A DNA stretch of 64,000 nt from Diphasiastrum complanatum (taxonomy: Eukaryota > Streptophyta > Lycopodiopsida > Lycopodiales > Lycopodiaceae). The translations under genes and the position numbers were made by a program. Positions within the stretch are counted from its first letter, which is position 1; every line of letters begins with the position of its first letter. This document shows positions 44,280 to 55,820 of the stretch, piece after piece. The stretch covers positions 1 to 64,000 of the forward strand of contig MU831991.1 in NCBI GenBank assembly GCA_029204225.1, given 5' to 3'. The notes beneath the pieces are model-generated. The model saw nothing but the letters and a program-made list of their open reading frames with translations, was not told where the DNA came from and ran no database searches.

Positions 44280-45667
44280 CTCAAAGACATCTCAAGCTTT
44301 TCAAACAATGTTGTCCAAAATCGGCTTGTAAACTTAGGATCCCGATCACTAACAATGTTAGATGGCAGCCCATATAGCCTGAACAAACATTCAACAAATA
44401 CTTGAGCTAAATCGAACGTTTTAATTATAGTCTTTACCGGAATAAACGTAGCCAATTTTGTTAACCGATCAACTATGACCCAAATTGCATCATTCTGTTT
44501 ATTCGTCCTCGGTAAACCAACTACAAAGTCCATCAAAACATTATCCCATCGTTTAGAAGGAATATCCAATGGATGTAATAGTCCACCAGCCTTTAAGCGT
44601 TCTGCTTTATTCCGCTGACATTGATTACAGTTCAACACATAAGATTCTACGAAAGGTTTTAACTTTGGCCAAAAAAAGTCCCTTCGTACCAAATCTAGAG
44701 TACGATGTATACTTGGATGCCCAGCACAAGGTGCATCATGACATTCAAATAAAATTTTCTTTTTTAATGCATCCACCCCTGGTGCACACACTTTTCTCCT
44801 TCGAAACAAAATCCCATTCCGAATGGAAAAATCATCCACTACCTTCTTATCTTTCATAACCAACTGATCACCTTGCAAATCAGTTCCTGATTGAGAGCCA
44901 TTCAGAACTCTTTGCCATATAGGTCCAAAATGAGAATCTTGTTCATAAAGACCTCGCAATAAAAGGTAGAAATCAGTAGTGATCTCTGTGAATGACAACT
45001 CATTCACCTCAGCAATCCGACTTAAGGCATCCGCCACTTGATTTGACGATCCTTTAATATATTTCAAATCAAAGTCAAATTCTTGCATCAGCTCAGCCCA
45101 TCGAGCCTTTCGACCCCTAAGGTCTTTCTGATTACAGAAATACTTTAATGGTTGGTGATCTGAACACACTATAAATTGACTACCATATAAATAGTGTCTC
45201 CACGTTTTCAACGCATGTACCACCGCAAACAGTTCTTTTTCTTGAGTCGTATATCTAGTTTGTACATCAGACAATTTCTTACTCTCAAAAGCAACTGGCC
45301 TCCCCTCTTGTAACAGAACTGCACCAACTGCATAATCACTAGCATCCACTTTAACCAGAAAAGGTTTATCCAGATCTGCTATGATTAATACTGGTGATGA
45401 GACAATTAGTTCTTTAAGTTTATTAAAACTTGCATCCAATGTCTCATTCCACACAAGAGGTGGACTCGGCCTACTCTTTCGAGTAATTATCCCCTTCAAT
45501 GCATTGTTGAGAGGTGCAGCAATCAACGAATAATCCAAGATGAATCTACGAAAGAAAACTGTAAACCCCAAGAAAGATTTAAGTTCTCTTACAGTTTTAG
45601 GAATTGGCCATTTTAGAACTGTTTTAATCTTTTCCCGATCTACCATAATTCCCTTCCAGGATATGAC
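44156..45667 (-). pseudogene. G2 RT thumb, RNase H, H2C2 and integrase core
   Basis: A long intact frame (about 500 codons): the thumb from VISWKGIMVDREKIKTVLKW, RNase H with KVDASDYAVGAVLLQEG, TTQEKELFAVVHALKTWRHY and NQVADALSR, zinc-binding ECHDAPCAGHPSIHR..CNQCQRNKA, and the integrase core with VDRLTKLATF and SDRDPKFTSRFW. It starts in mid-RT because C3 separates it from the rest of RT at 56563. Confidence 0.93.
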
Positions 45668-45672
45668 ATGAC
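45668..45672. repeat. target-site duplication of C3, left copy
   Basis: ATGAC, repeated at 56563-56567. Removing C3 and one copy restores continuity of the G2 RT (LYLGH then VIS) in one frame. Confidence 0.92.
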
Positions 45673-46433
45673 TGTGCAAAAAGTACAAAATGGACCAAGA
45701 GTGGATCCTAATCTGATCCTCAAGAGGGATTGGATGTTAGATTTACTTGATCTATCAATCTACATAAGATTAAGATCAATCTAGATCAATTCTAGACATA
45801 AAATCCAAACAAGAACAATCATTTAATGAAGGTAAATGTACTTGCTGGTTTCACATGTGTGAAACTCTGTCAGGGTACAGACTCCAACCTGAAAATCAAG
45901 TACATTATGATAGAACCTCAAAACAATCAAAACAAATGTAGACAAATAGAGAGAATTACACAAAATTGCCTCCAAAACCAAGATTGGTGTTTCACTATGA
46001 TTATGGCCAAATGTGGCTCTATATATACAATAAGTGAGAGCTCGTAGTACCGATCATCCCTCTAATCCCACATGTGTGAAGGTGCTTTGTCCTATGATGA
46101 TTCATCATGCAAAACTGACACTTGGACAAAACCTTCTATTTTGAGCACTTTTGGTCTATTTTCCTTCTATATGGAGATCAACTTGGAAATCTTCTAGAAC
46201 TCAAAATTCGCCTACTTTAGCTTATTCCACACTTGTGATCTGTCCTCTACACATGGGATATGACACCTAACCAAAGGATGTGGCTCATGCAATCAATAGA
46301 TTGATGCCATGTGTCATATGTCTAGAAAACTAGTTTTTGGCCTTTTTAGCCACTAGAACTTGAATTAAATCATATGTACATCCTATGCGATTATGGTACA
46401 TGACAAGTACACTAGTTTCACATGTGGGAACAG
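45673..46433 (-). repeat. C3 3' LTR, truncated by C4
   Basis: It starts TGTGCAAAAAGTACAAAATGG and matches 55821-56489 up to GGGAACAG (46433), where C4 begins. Relative to the other copy it has about 95 bp more near 45903-45998 (the other copy has a deletion). The remaining 73 bp of the LTR are absent. Confidence 0.92.
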
Positions 46434-46706
46434 TTAGAATTAAAGTTAGAATCACTGTGTTACTGTACTGTGGGTCCTATCAGTGGATAAGGATCAGTTG
46501 GCCTCGCCACGAGGCAAGTCGACGGGACACGCATCCCGCCAACGGCAACCTGGGTCATGCATGGGTTGCCTGAGTGAACAACTATATGTACAGTGTAATT
46601 TCATTTTGAGAAATATAGTTGCTATGTGAGCTTGCTAAGGAGAGTGATTTTCTGTCTGTGTTACTGTGTAGCATAATCTGTGTTCCTGTGCAAAGCAAAT
46701 TCTAAG
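46433..46706 (+). repeat. C4 5' LTR (approximate limits)
   Basis: About 270 bp bounded by TTAGAATT at the left and AATTCTAA at the right, an 8-bp inverted repeat typical of short copia LTRs (TGTTAGAA..TTCTAACA type, ends eroded). It contains ACTATATGTACAGTG near 46580. No second copy is in the window. Confidence 0.7.
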
Positions 46707-46707
46707 T

Positions 46708-46719
46708 TGGTATCAGAGC
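46708..46719 (+). other. C4 primer-binding site
   Basis: TGGTATCAGAGC, tRNA-Met type, one or two bases after the LTR. Confidence 0.9.
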
Positions 46720-48007
46720 TGTACAGGGAATGTACAAAGTACAGTGTCGCCATTGAAGAGAGCTTCGGGAGAATTGTATTCTGAGAGTTCGGGGTTTTAC
46801 GGCGGGTTGAAGACGGAAAGAGAAGCACTGGTGCACGGTTTCTAATTTATAGAGGCTTGCTAAGCTCAGCAGAGGGATTATTAGCCTGTGCATAGCATCA
46901 GACAGGGAAAAATTGACAATTTCAAAGCCAACTGAAAATTGAAACCGGACTTGGGGTTACGGTTTTTATACATAACTGGTGATTTCTTCGCTGTTTGCGC
47001 ACCGTTTTGGATGTCGTAAGAACAGGAAGGAAGCTAATCACATTGTCAATGAGCCACAGAGAGATTCTGAGGTTTGTGTTAGAGATATGTCTCCAGACAG
47101 TTAACCCAGCAGATTTGCGGTAAAAAGGTGAAAAAGCCACTTTGTCAAGTTGAACTAAAATCACTGTTTCTCCACGGAATTTCCTGACTGAACACTCTAT
47201 AGTCATGGATTCAGTAGGGCGACCCTGCTCCAGGCCTCAGATCGTGTTCAAAATGATCTACAGGAGAGGTTGATCCAACATTTTTCAGGGAAGGAAGGCG
47301 CGGCCGCAGGCAGGGAAGTCACGGGTTGTTCGCACGCCCAAAGCAACACTCAGCTTAGTGTATCGAAGAACATAGCGTCTGCAAGAGTTTAGTTCGATGC
47401 CCAGATGTACTTTGAACCTGTGGATGAGGTGTCAAATGAATCAACGGTCCAGCATCTATGATGGGAGAGAAATGTGAACCACAAGATTTGGTTCAGCCAT
47501 TGAATGAGCTTTAAATAGGGTCCTGAAGAATTGAAGTGCATTGTGGCCTTCAACTTCATTAAAAACTCTCATACTGAAAGTTGAGTTCGGTCCCTTCACA
47601 AGTGAAGAGTGAAGTTTCTTCAAAGTGAAGAAACAGTTCAAAAGCTAGAAAAGTCCCTATTTTTAAGTCCTTTGCTTGTTTTGACCCAAACGAAAGGCTA
47701 TAACCTCCAAACGAAGGGCACTCGAACTGTACCTGCAAGTAGGGTATAGCAAAACAGAGCGGTTGCAGCGGAGAAAGTGTTCGGAGTACGCCAGAAGAAG
47801 TTTCACCATTCCATTAGGCGCGTTGTTGGGAGTTGACGACTAAGTGCATTTTGGAAGGCGACGCCGATTTGGCTTTCAAATTGGTGGAAAAGCGGCGAGT
47901 GGCCTGGTAAGAAAAAAAGTACAGGTCATTATTTTCAACTTTTGACATCATTGTTGGCCTCAACATACTGTTCTTAGCCTAAGGCAGAAGTTTTAAGCAG
48001 TTTTGCG
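46720..48007 (+). other. C4 leader
   Basis: 1.3 kb between primer site and gag start without a plus-strand ORF of note. Confidence 0.6.
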
Positions 48008-48860
48008 ATGGCAAACATGGGAGAGTCCATTTTGAGTGAAAGTAGCAAATTGGACGGGATTTCCAACTATGCAATGTGGAAATTCAAAATGAAAAACATA
48101 CTGATGGAGAAAGATGTGTGGGAAGTTGTCATAAGTGATGAGAGAAGGCCGTCAAATGAACCAGACATCAAAGTGTTCGACAAAAAGATGAGGAAAGCTT
48201 TGACCTTCATTAACTTGTCAGTGAAGGATCACATCATTACCCACATTTGTGATGCTATTACACCCAAACAGGCATGGGATGTGCTAAAGGAGCAGTCCGA
48301 GATGTCAAATCCGTCAAGAATCATGTTTTTGAAGTCAAAGTTGAATAATGCCCGCATGGAGCAAGGAGAGCACATTCAGACGTACATGACCAGAATCAAG
48401 ACAATGAGAGATGAACTGCATTCTATTGGAGAGTGCATACGTGATGTGGAGCTGGTGCATAATGCATTATGCGGCATTGCAGAACCCTATCAGATGTTTG
48501 TGAGCAGAATAGCATCAAGAGAAACATTGCCAAGCTTTGACGAGCTCACAGGAATCTTGATGCAGGAAGAGCAACGACGAGAAATGGTGAAAGCTAGACG
48601 TCAAAATACTGATGATCAGACAGTTGCAACACGCCAAAAACAGGGCAAGGGCAAGGGCAAGAAGAAGACTAAACAGCAATTTGCCAAGTCTCAGGAGGAT
48701 GAGGGATCTTCCAACAAAACTAAAAAGAAAGGCAAGTGCTTCCATTGTGGTAAAAAGGGAAGAGTGAATGTCGCAAATTCCTGGCGGAACAAGGCAAGGG
48801 GAAACCAAAACAAGCAAGTAACCTTGTCGATGAAGGTGAGATTGAAGACTCTAGCGTCTT
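48008..48860 (+). pseudogene. C4 gag
   Basis: The start ATG at 48008 opens with MANMGESILSESSKLDGISN then YAMWKFKMKNIL, the copia Gag N-terminus. It continues through LKSKLNNARMEQGEHIQTYM and a basic KGKGKKKTK stretch to the zinc knuckle CFHCGKKG (48740). A frameshift inside the knuckle (near 48765) diverts the frame; the other frame shows the remaining knuckle Cys and the Gag tail (KFLAEQGKGKPKQ) leading into protease. Length up to the shift is about 255 codons. Confidence 0.9.
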
Positions 48861-48870
48861 CATATCTGCA

Positions 48871-49131
48871 TTGTCATCTAATCAAGATGATCAAGCATGG
48901 TATATTGACTCAGGAGCCACAAGACACATGACAGATAACAAGAACTGGTTCAGTAGTTTGAAGGCATTGGATAATGGGACATCTGTTTCACAAGCAAATG
49001 GTGAAGTGTGCATGATCAAGGGAATAGGCACAATCCAACTGCTTGATGGCAAAAGCAGGATGATCAGGGAGGTACTTTACGAACCAGGTTTGAAGAAAAA
49101 TCTACTTTATGTTGGAGTCATTACTGATTAA
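48871..49131 (+). pseudogene. C4 protease
   Basis: AWYIDSGATRHMTDNKNWFS carries the copia DSGA active site. The frame ends at a TAA (49129-49131) after YVGVITD where CAA (Gln) would be expected; coding continues in the same frame. Confidence 0.88.
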
Positions 49132-49134
49132 AAG

Positions 49135-50501
49135 TTGAAAGTAGAATTCGCCCATGATCGTTGCTTTGTGAAGGATGCGAACCAAAAGTTCAAAGTTATT
49201 ACGAATGGAGTAAGAGAGCCCAATACAAAATTGTACAGGTTGAATGCTACAATCAAGAGGCAACATGGACTTGTATCATCCGTTCCTTTGCAAACTGAGT
49301 TGTGGCACAAGAGGCTTGGTCACTTGAACTTGGGAAGCCTCAGTTTGATGAGAAAATTGGAGATGGTAACAGGACTGCCTACAATAGAAGATCACTTGAA
49401 ATCGATGTGCGAATCTTGTATATATGGGAAGCAGCATCGAGAGAAGTTCAATAAAGGGGGTGTTGCAAGAGCAAAGAACATCCTGGATTTAATCCACACA
49501 GATTTATGCGGGCCCATGAGGACCATGTCCTTAGAAAAAGCCTTCTATTTCATGACCTTATTGATGATATGTCATGTATGACGTGGATCTACTTCTTGAA
49601 GAAGTTCTTGAAGAAGAAATCGGATGCATTTGACAATTTCAAGTGCTTCAAAGAATTGGTCGAAAATCAGACAGGTAGGAAAATCAAAGTCCTAAGATCA
49701 GATAGTGGAGGTGAGTACAAGTCTAATGACTTCAATGATCTTTGTAATCAATGTGAGATCAAAAGACAATTTATGCAAGCTCATACTCCTGATCTCAATG
49801 GTGTAGCTGAGCGCAAGAATCGTACGATTGTGGAAAGTGCCAGATCTATGCTAGCTGAGATGAAACTTCCAAAAGATTTTTGGTCAGAAGCATGTAGTAC
49901 GACAGTCTATCTTCAAAATAGAAGTCCTACCATTGCCATACCAAAGATAACACCTGAGGAAGCATTCACGAAGAAGAAGTCAAAGGTGAACCACTTGCAA
50001 ATCTTTGGATGTAAGGCCTTTGTACACATTCCTAAGGAAGAGAGACGTAAACTTGATGTGAAAGCTATCAAGTGTATATTCCTAGGATATGATGAATGTG
50101 TGAAGGGCTATAGATGTTTTGATCCAGTGGAAAACAAAATCCATGTAAGCCATGATGTTATCTTTGATGAATCCAAGATGTATGAAGACGAGGATGCTGA
50201 GAAGATAGACACATCCAGTGGGAAAGATGGTATAGTGAGGATACCTCCTGATGATAATCCATTCATTGACCTTCCAAGTGATGAATATGAGGATACATCT
50301 CAAGATACTACTACTCATGGTGCAAGAAGGATTGAAGTTGCAGGTGACAAACGCAAGGAGAAGGATATATTGTGGGATACATTTTCACCAAGAAGCCGAT
50401 CACCTGACAGGAAGCTCCCTAAGTGTTTTGAGAGATTGTTGGAGAGCTGTGACTTTCTAGGATCATCTAGCCAGAGAGAGCTACGAAGATCAACAAGATA
50501 G
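49135..50501 (+). pseudogene. C4 integrase, first copy
   Basis: Pre-integrase zinc part at 49290-49460 (LWHKRLGHLNLGSLSLM, CESCIYGKQH), IHTDLCGPMR (first catalytic Asp), a frameshift near 49550, then the core VLRSDSGGEYKSNDF (second Asp) and TPDLNGVAERKNRTIVESAR (Glu). The C-terminal part IFGCKAFVHIPKEERRKLDV and the acidic linker to SQRELRRSTR follow. It lacks about 39 bp of the linker present in the second copy. Confidence 0.9.
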
Positions 50502-50691
50502 AAGACACAACCTGAAAGGTATGAAGCAAATTATGCTCTCTTATCTAGCATTATTCAAAGCAAAGAACCTTCGACTTATGGTGAAGCGAAGGATGATGAC
50601 ATCCATGGGAGAGGAGATGGAGTCAATTGCTAAGCATAGCACATGGGACTTAGTAAAACCACCAATTGGCAAGAAACCCATTGGTTGCAAA
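49608..50691 (+). repeat. C4 internal tandem duplication, unit 1
   Basis: Starts TTGAAGAAGAAATC and ends GGTTGCAAA. It spans the integrase core, the linker and the start of RT. Unit 2 follows directly at 50692. Confidence 0.92.
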
Positions 50692-51609
50692 TTGAAGAAG
50701 AAATCAAATGCTTTTGATAACTTCAAGAACTTCAAAAACTTGGTCGAAAATCAGACAGGTAAGAAGATCAAAGTCCTAAGATCAGATAGTGGAGGTGAGT
50801 ATAAGTCTAATGACTTCAATGATCTTTGTGATCAATGTGGAATTAAAAGACAATTTATGCAAGCTCATACTCCTGCTCTCAATGGTGTAGCTGAGCGCAA
50901 AAATCGTACGATTGTGGAAAGTGCTAGATCTATGCTAGCTGAGATGAAATTACCAAAAGATTTTTGGTCAAAAGCATGTAGCACGGCAGTCTATCTTCAA
51001 AATAGAAGTCCTACCATTGCCATACCAAATATTACACCTGAGGAAGCATTCACAAAGAAGAAGCCAAAGGTGAACCACTTGCGAATCTTTGGATGTAAGG
51101 CCTTTGTACATATTCCTAAGGAAGAAAGATGTAAACTTGATGTAAAGGCTATCAAGTGCATATTCCTAGGATATGATGATCGCGTGAAGGGCTATAGATG
51201 TTTTGATCCAGTCGAAAACAAAATCCATATAAGCCGAGATGTTATCTTTGATGAATCCAAGATGTATGAAGATGAAGATGCTAAGAAGATAGACACATCC
51301 AGTAGGAAAAATGGTATAGTGAGGATACCACCTGATGATGATCCATTCATTGACCTTCCGAGTGATGAACATGAGGATACATCTCAAGATACTACTACTC
51401 AACCTCATGAAACAGGTTGGAGAGGTAGGGACAAACCTTTTGGTGCAAGAAGGATTGAAATTGCAGGTGACAAACGCAAGGAGAAGGATGTACCGTGGGA
51501 TACATTTTCACCAGGAAACCGATCACCTGACAGAAAGCTCCCTAAGTGGTTTGAGAGATTGATGGAGAGCCGCGATATAGATGACTTTTCAGGATCATCT
51601 AACCAGTGA
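50692..51609 (+). pseudogene. C4 integrase core, second copy
   Basis: The frame 50521-51609 joins an RT start from unit 1 (STWDLVKPPIGKKPIGCK) straight to the repeated integrase (KIKVLRSDSGGEYKSNDFND, TPALNGVAERKNRT, CKAFVHIPKEERCKLDV). It ends at a TGA after GSSNQ. It lacks the zinc-binding part and the first catalytic Asp, so it is not a functional domain. Confidence 0.9.
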
Positions 51610-51834
51610 AAGCTACGAAGATCAACAAGAGAGAAGAAACTACCTGAAAGGTATGAAGCAAATTATGCTCTGTTATCCAGCATTATTCAAAGCAAAGAAC
51701 CTTCGACTTATGGTGAAGCGAAGGATGATGACATTTGGATCAAAGCCATGGGAAAGGAGATGGAGTCAATTGCTAAGCATAGCACATGGGACTTAGTAGA
51801 ACCACCAGTTGGCAAGAAACCCATTGGTTGCAAA
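50692..51834 (+). repeat. C4 internal tandem duplication, unit 2
   Basis: Starts TTGAAGAAGAAATC and ends GGTTGCAAA, then continues into RT (TGGGTATATAGAAC). It is 59 bp longer than unit 1, mainly because unit 1 lost linker segments. Confidence 0.92.
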
Positions 51835-52300
51835 TGGGTATATAGAACTAAGTACCATGCAGATGGAAGCATAGCAAAGCACAAAGCAAGATTGGTAATC
51901 AAAGGGTACGCACAAAATAAAGGCATTGACTATGAGGAGACCTTTGCGCCGGTGTGTAAGTGGAATACTCTACATCTACTTATTGCTTTAGCTTCACAAT
52001 TTGGTTGGCCTTTGCATCAGATGGATGTGAAATCTGCTTTTCTAAATGGTGAGTTAGAAGAAGAAGTGTTTCATGAATCAACCTGAAGGCTTTGTAACGA
52101 AAGGACAGAAAAATAAAGTATGTCGCTTGAAGAAAGTGCTTTATGGTCTTAAACAAGCACCACGTGCGTGGTATAGCAGGATTGATGCCTACTTTTGTTC
52201 AAAGGGGATGGTAAGAACACATTTTGATCCAAATCTATATGTCTTATGCTTTGATGGTATGGTTGCTTTGATTGCTCTTTATGTTGATGACTTGGCTGAA
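51748..52300 (+). pseudogene. C4 reverse transcriptase, truncated
   Basis: STWDLVEPPVGKKPIGCKWV, KHKARLVIKGYAQNKGIDYE, QMDVKSAFLNGELEEEVF, a frameshift near 52075, NQPEGFV, KKVLYGLKQAPRAWYSR and LYVDDL. Homology ends right after the catalytic YVDD. Confidence 0.9.
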
Positions 52301-53595
52301 TTGGTCTTTGCTGGTTCAAAGGGTGTGAAGATCAGCCAATGAGCTTGATGTTGATCTGAAATCACCATATCCATGATAGTGCTTCTTTGATGTTGACATC
52401 TTTGAGCTTTGCACCATCCTAGCATCTTCGAAATTGATTCCTTCCAAATTTCATGTAGATGCTTGACTTTGAGGCTTGCTCCTTCTTCATGTGCATGCTC
52501 CTCCATGAGAAAATAAAGATTTCTTCTTGACTTATTAGGATCACAAAGATCTAACATCATGTTACCACAATTTAGAGAATTAGTCTCATCCAATTGGCAA
52601 GACTTGCATGCTATAATAACAAAGTGTTTGCATCATATCTTCATGCTTGTTTACCATGCTAATCTCATATCCAATGAGGCTAAATACTTAATTAGATAAG
52701 TGTCTTTAGAAGATCATTCACTTACTCTCATAAAGAGTTTACAATTTGCCTCAATACAAATTTTCAAACTATGAGTAACAAATCACTTTTGCTCTTACAT
52801 GACTCAAGAGCATACATTTGATGAAATAACCATTTGCTTTCTAATTGATTTAAAATCAATTTCAACCTTTTAAGAACATCATCTATGTTCTCAAGAGAGA
52901 CTTCATACTCAACTAGTATGGCTTTACTCCAATTTGGAGATGCAATGATCTCACTAAAGCAAATTGATTTATCAAATGACATAAGAGAAGTAAGTATGAG
53001 ATGTATACCGCATGAGATATGCTCCTCTTTCTCTTGAAATGTGAGCCACATGGAATCAACCATATTTTTTGAGTTTCTTTTTGGAATCACAACTTGAGAA
53101 GGTCTCTCCTCCTCAATCCTTGGCACACTTGAACCTTAAGTTGATTCTTATCCTCTTCATGGTGCTCCTTCTTGATGGAAATCCGAGACCTCCATGTCTC
53201 ATAATGATCACAACAACTATGACCACACAATATGCACTTCCTATGATTATTAAAATTACTTATGCTAGAAACATAAGTCCAAAAATCACCGCAACTTGGC
53301 ATGATTTTTCTAATATTGAAATCAAAAGGCATTTCCATTTCAATAAGGCTAACTACTTGCTTATGGCTATAAGTGTCCACTTTGGATTCTTCACTTATTC
53401 TCATAAGAAGTTTACAACTTGCCTTTAGAATTGAAAACTTACAATTTTCATCTTTATGAATGAACACATCATTCATAATCTTATTGAAACCAAAAGATCC
53501 TACATTATGAAGATATTTCCATTTCCTTGACTTCATAACTAATGTAAGCTTACAAGGAGAACATATTTTGCTATCTTTTAAGGCATCACACTCAA
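52301..53595 (-). pseudogene. C3 Cys-rich modules, second half
   Basis: Minus-strand pieces in changing frames: SRKWKYLHNVGSFGFNKIMN, CKFSILKASCKLLMRISEES, RKCILCGHSCCDHYETW and KKEHHEEDKNQLKV (53536-53087), then LMSFDKSICFSEIIASPNWS, KAILVEYEVSLENI (about 53020-52870), NCKLFMRVSE (about 52750), and LNCGNMMLDLCDPNKSRRN then EEHAHEEGASLKV (about 52570-52470). Paired phrases (KLLMRISE/KLFMRVSE, AILVE/AILVE, EHHEEDKNQLKV/EHAHEEGASLKV) show a module of about 670-690 bp repeated at least twice. I do not recognise the domain. Several stops and frameshifts are present. Confidence 0.6.
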
Positions 53596-53611
53596 CTAGT
53601 ATTGCCTTAAT

Positions 53612-54247
53612 TCACCTTTGAGATACAAAAATCTCTTCAAAGAAAAATGGTTCTTCATAAGTTGACATGAGAGTATAAATGAAACTATTTTCATTTTGTG
53701 ATCGCTCCTTATTCTTGATTGATTTCTCTTGGATAATAACAATAAGTTTGAACTTGTCCAAAGTTACAAGCAAAATACTTTCCAAGGACATAACATAAAT
53801 CCAAGTTACTTTCATGAAAGTGACATCTATCTTTGCATCTTGAACCCAACAACACACTTCCAAATGAAAAATTTCAAAAGATTCAACATGTGTTGTAATG
53901 GACTCTTGAAGACAAATCTTGCAAGTCCTTGTGAGACTCCAAGCCTCATTCACCTTTCCACAAAGGAAACACCTCTCCTTGGACTTGTCCTTCTTGTATT
54001 TGCATTTTGAACTTGAAGCTCCATCCTTCACCTCGGCCCCCTTGCTTTGGTTCTCCTTGGATGGATTGGTCTTCTTTTTGTAGCATCTTGAGAAAATATA
54101 TCCTCCCTTGCCACAAAGGTTGCACTTAGGATCCCTTGTTTCCTTCAATAGGATGCCACCTATTGATGCCATGTGAATAAAAACCTGTGATATGATTCTA
54201 CAAATGTAATTTGTGACTTTCAAGAGACTAGATTTGAACATCTTCAA
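53612..54247 (-). CDS. C3 Cys-rich ORF, first half (zinc knuckle plus CxxC modules)
   Basis: 211 open codons; a better start may be the Met at codon 26 (MASIGG, about 54172). Codons 42-55 are a zinc-knuckle-like CNLCGKGGYIFSRC (C-x2-C-x4-Y-x4-C, His replaced by Tyr). A Lys/Ser-rich basic linker (56-91) follows, then CFLC at 93-96, CKIC at 109-112, His120, His128 and CC at 132-133. After that come hydrophobic stretches and a segment YTLMSTYEEPFFFEEIFVSQ that recurs in the next module near 52950. No capsid part precedes the knuckle and no protease follows, so it is not a normal Gag. Unknown function. Confidence 0.55.
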   Translation of the reverse strand: MKMFKSSLLKVTNYICRIISQVFIHMASIGGILLKETRDPKCNLCGKGGYIFSRCYKKKTNPSKENQSKGAEVKDGASSSKCKYKKDKSKERCFLCGKVNEAWSLTRTCKICLQESITTHVESFEIFHLEVCCWVQDAKIDVTFMKVTWIYVMSLESILLVTLDKFKLIVIIQEKSIKNKERSQNENSFIYTLMSTYEEPFFFEEIFVSQR

Positions 54248-54249
54248 TA

Positions 54250-55807
54250 ATCTAGAATGATCTACAAAAGATCTAGCTCACAAACCTAAGAATCAATCTT
54301 CACACTAATGACTAGTCACTTGGAAACTTTGCTTTGATCACTAAGACAAAAGCACACAATCTTTGAATCAAATCACAAAAGAAATCAGATCCAATCTCCT
54401 ATTGGACTCATCAAATACCAATGACTCTTTCTTTTGAAAATTGAAATGGATATGAAAAGATTTGACACTTAGATTTTTCTTTTCACTTGACTAGTTCTCT
54501 CAACACTTGAGATTCTTGAACAAAAGATGGGTTTTGTTTCAAACACATGAAAATCAAACTTAATCATTTCTTTTGGACTCACTCTTGACCCAAATAATCT
54601 CACTCTTGAGATTTAGAATGAATTTGATTTGATTTGACAACAAACTGTACCATCAATTTTTCACAAAGCTTAAAAAATTTAGACAACTAGAGATTCACAA
54701 AGATCTCAACCATGCATGAATACTCAAATATGGACTCCTCATTCTAGACATCCAATGGGATCACAAATTGATCCTCACACTCTCACAAAGAAAGTTGAAT
54801 AGAACTAATTTGAGTTTCATACATTCTATGTCAATTTTTGCTCAACAAATTGAATTCAATCATTCCTATTGGATTCCACAATTACTCTACCTTTTAAGAC
54901 TTGGAATGAAATTCAAAATCAAAAGTTGTGATTTTTCTCACTAAGATATTGTACTTCAAAGAGCTAATGCCACTTACGAGAAGACAAACTCTCCACCAAT
55001 AACAACACAAAATGAGCTTCTAGATCTTGCCCTCTACAAAGGAAGGAACTCTTAGAAAATTGGATCTCTCTCTACACATTTGTCATAGAAACCTTAATGA
55101 CTCTTTTCAAACCTTACAATCACTCAAACAAATTGAGTAGGGTTGAACAATGTGACTTGGATCTCAATCTCTTTTCTAGAACTCTCAATTTAAGCTAATC
55201 TATGTCAAATTCTACAAAAGATTTGCATAGATGCTCTAGATGCACTAGAAACTCTCAAAGGTTTCACTTGGAGGACAGATCCAAGGATGTTCTCTTGCAA
55301 ATTGATGCTTCTAAACTTGACCCTATCACTCTTGAACAAATCTAGAGTGATGGTACAATGGATTTCAACCTCTCACCTTGCATATCACTCCTTAATCTAT
55401 GATTTTTAGCAAAATCTCTCTCAACTTCAACATTAAAAATCAGAGATAATCAATTAATGCACCTAATTCTAGCTTCAAATTTAATTTCTTGGCTGATCTA
55501 ATCCAAGAACTAATCAAGGAATTAGATTCTCTATAGAAAATGCTTGATTTTGCACTAAAAATCACTCAAATTGGGTATGTGAGTCAAATTCTACAAATTT
55601 TTGAAATTTCTCAGTCAAAACTGGAGCTGTACGGCCTCACACGTGTGAAAATGGTTCCTACAGCCCACAACAAGATCTGGAACAAAAATTTTGAGGATAG
55701 CTATCAAATCCAACTCGCTACACAAAATTTGACTAGTTTCAAAAACTTGCTAATTTTGGCTTTGATTTGGATTAACCCTATCAATTTCAACAAAAACTCT
55801 TGTACTT
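54250..55807 (-). other. C3 leader
   Basis: 1.55 kb, AT-rich, no ORF on the minus strand. It has many short TCTCAAC/ACTCTTGA phrases. A CACACGTGTG site lies near 55637. The plus-strand ORF 55540-55815 looks accidental because it runs into the primer site. Confidence 0.6.
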
Positions 55808-55820
55808 GGCTCTGATACCA
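55808..55820 (-). other. C3 primer-binding site
   Basis: The reverse complement TGGTATCAGAGCC abuts the LTR with no spacer. It is preceded in the plus strand by TTGTACTT, the same context as the site at 1177-1189. Confidence 0.9.

Larger units (their letters stand above)
46433..52300 (+). mobile_element. copia element C4, inserted in the C3 3' LTR, 3' end deleted
   Basis: 5' LTR about 46433-46706, primer site 46708-46719, leader, gag, protease, integrase (with an internal tandem duplication) and RT up to the LYVDDL catalytic block at about 52300. RNase H, polypurine tract and 3' LTR are missing: the sequence jumps straight into C3 interior. The deletion also removed the rest of the C3 3' LTR. 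Confidence 0.92.

Noticed and set aside
45826-46047. 73-codon plus-strand ORF in the C3 LTR
   Set aside because: Lies wholly inside an LTR; the other LTR copy has a deletion across it.
52279-52593. Whole minus-strand ORF taken as one C3 protein
   Set aside because: Its last codons cross the C4/C3 junction near 52300, so only the upstream part belongs to C3.
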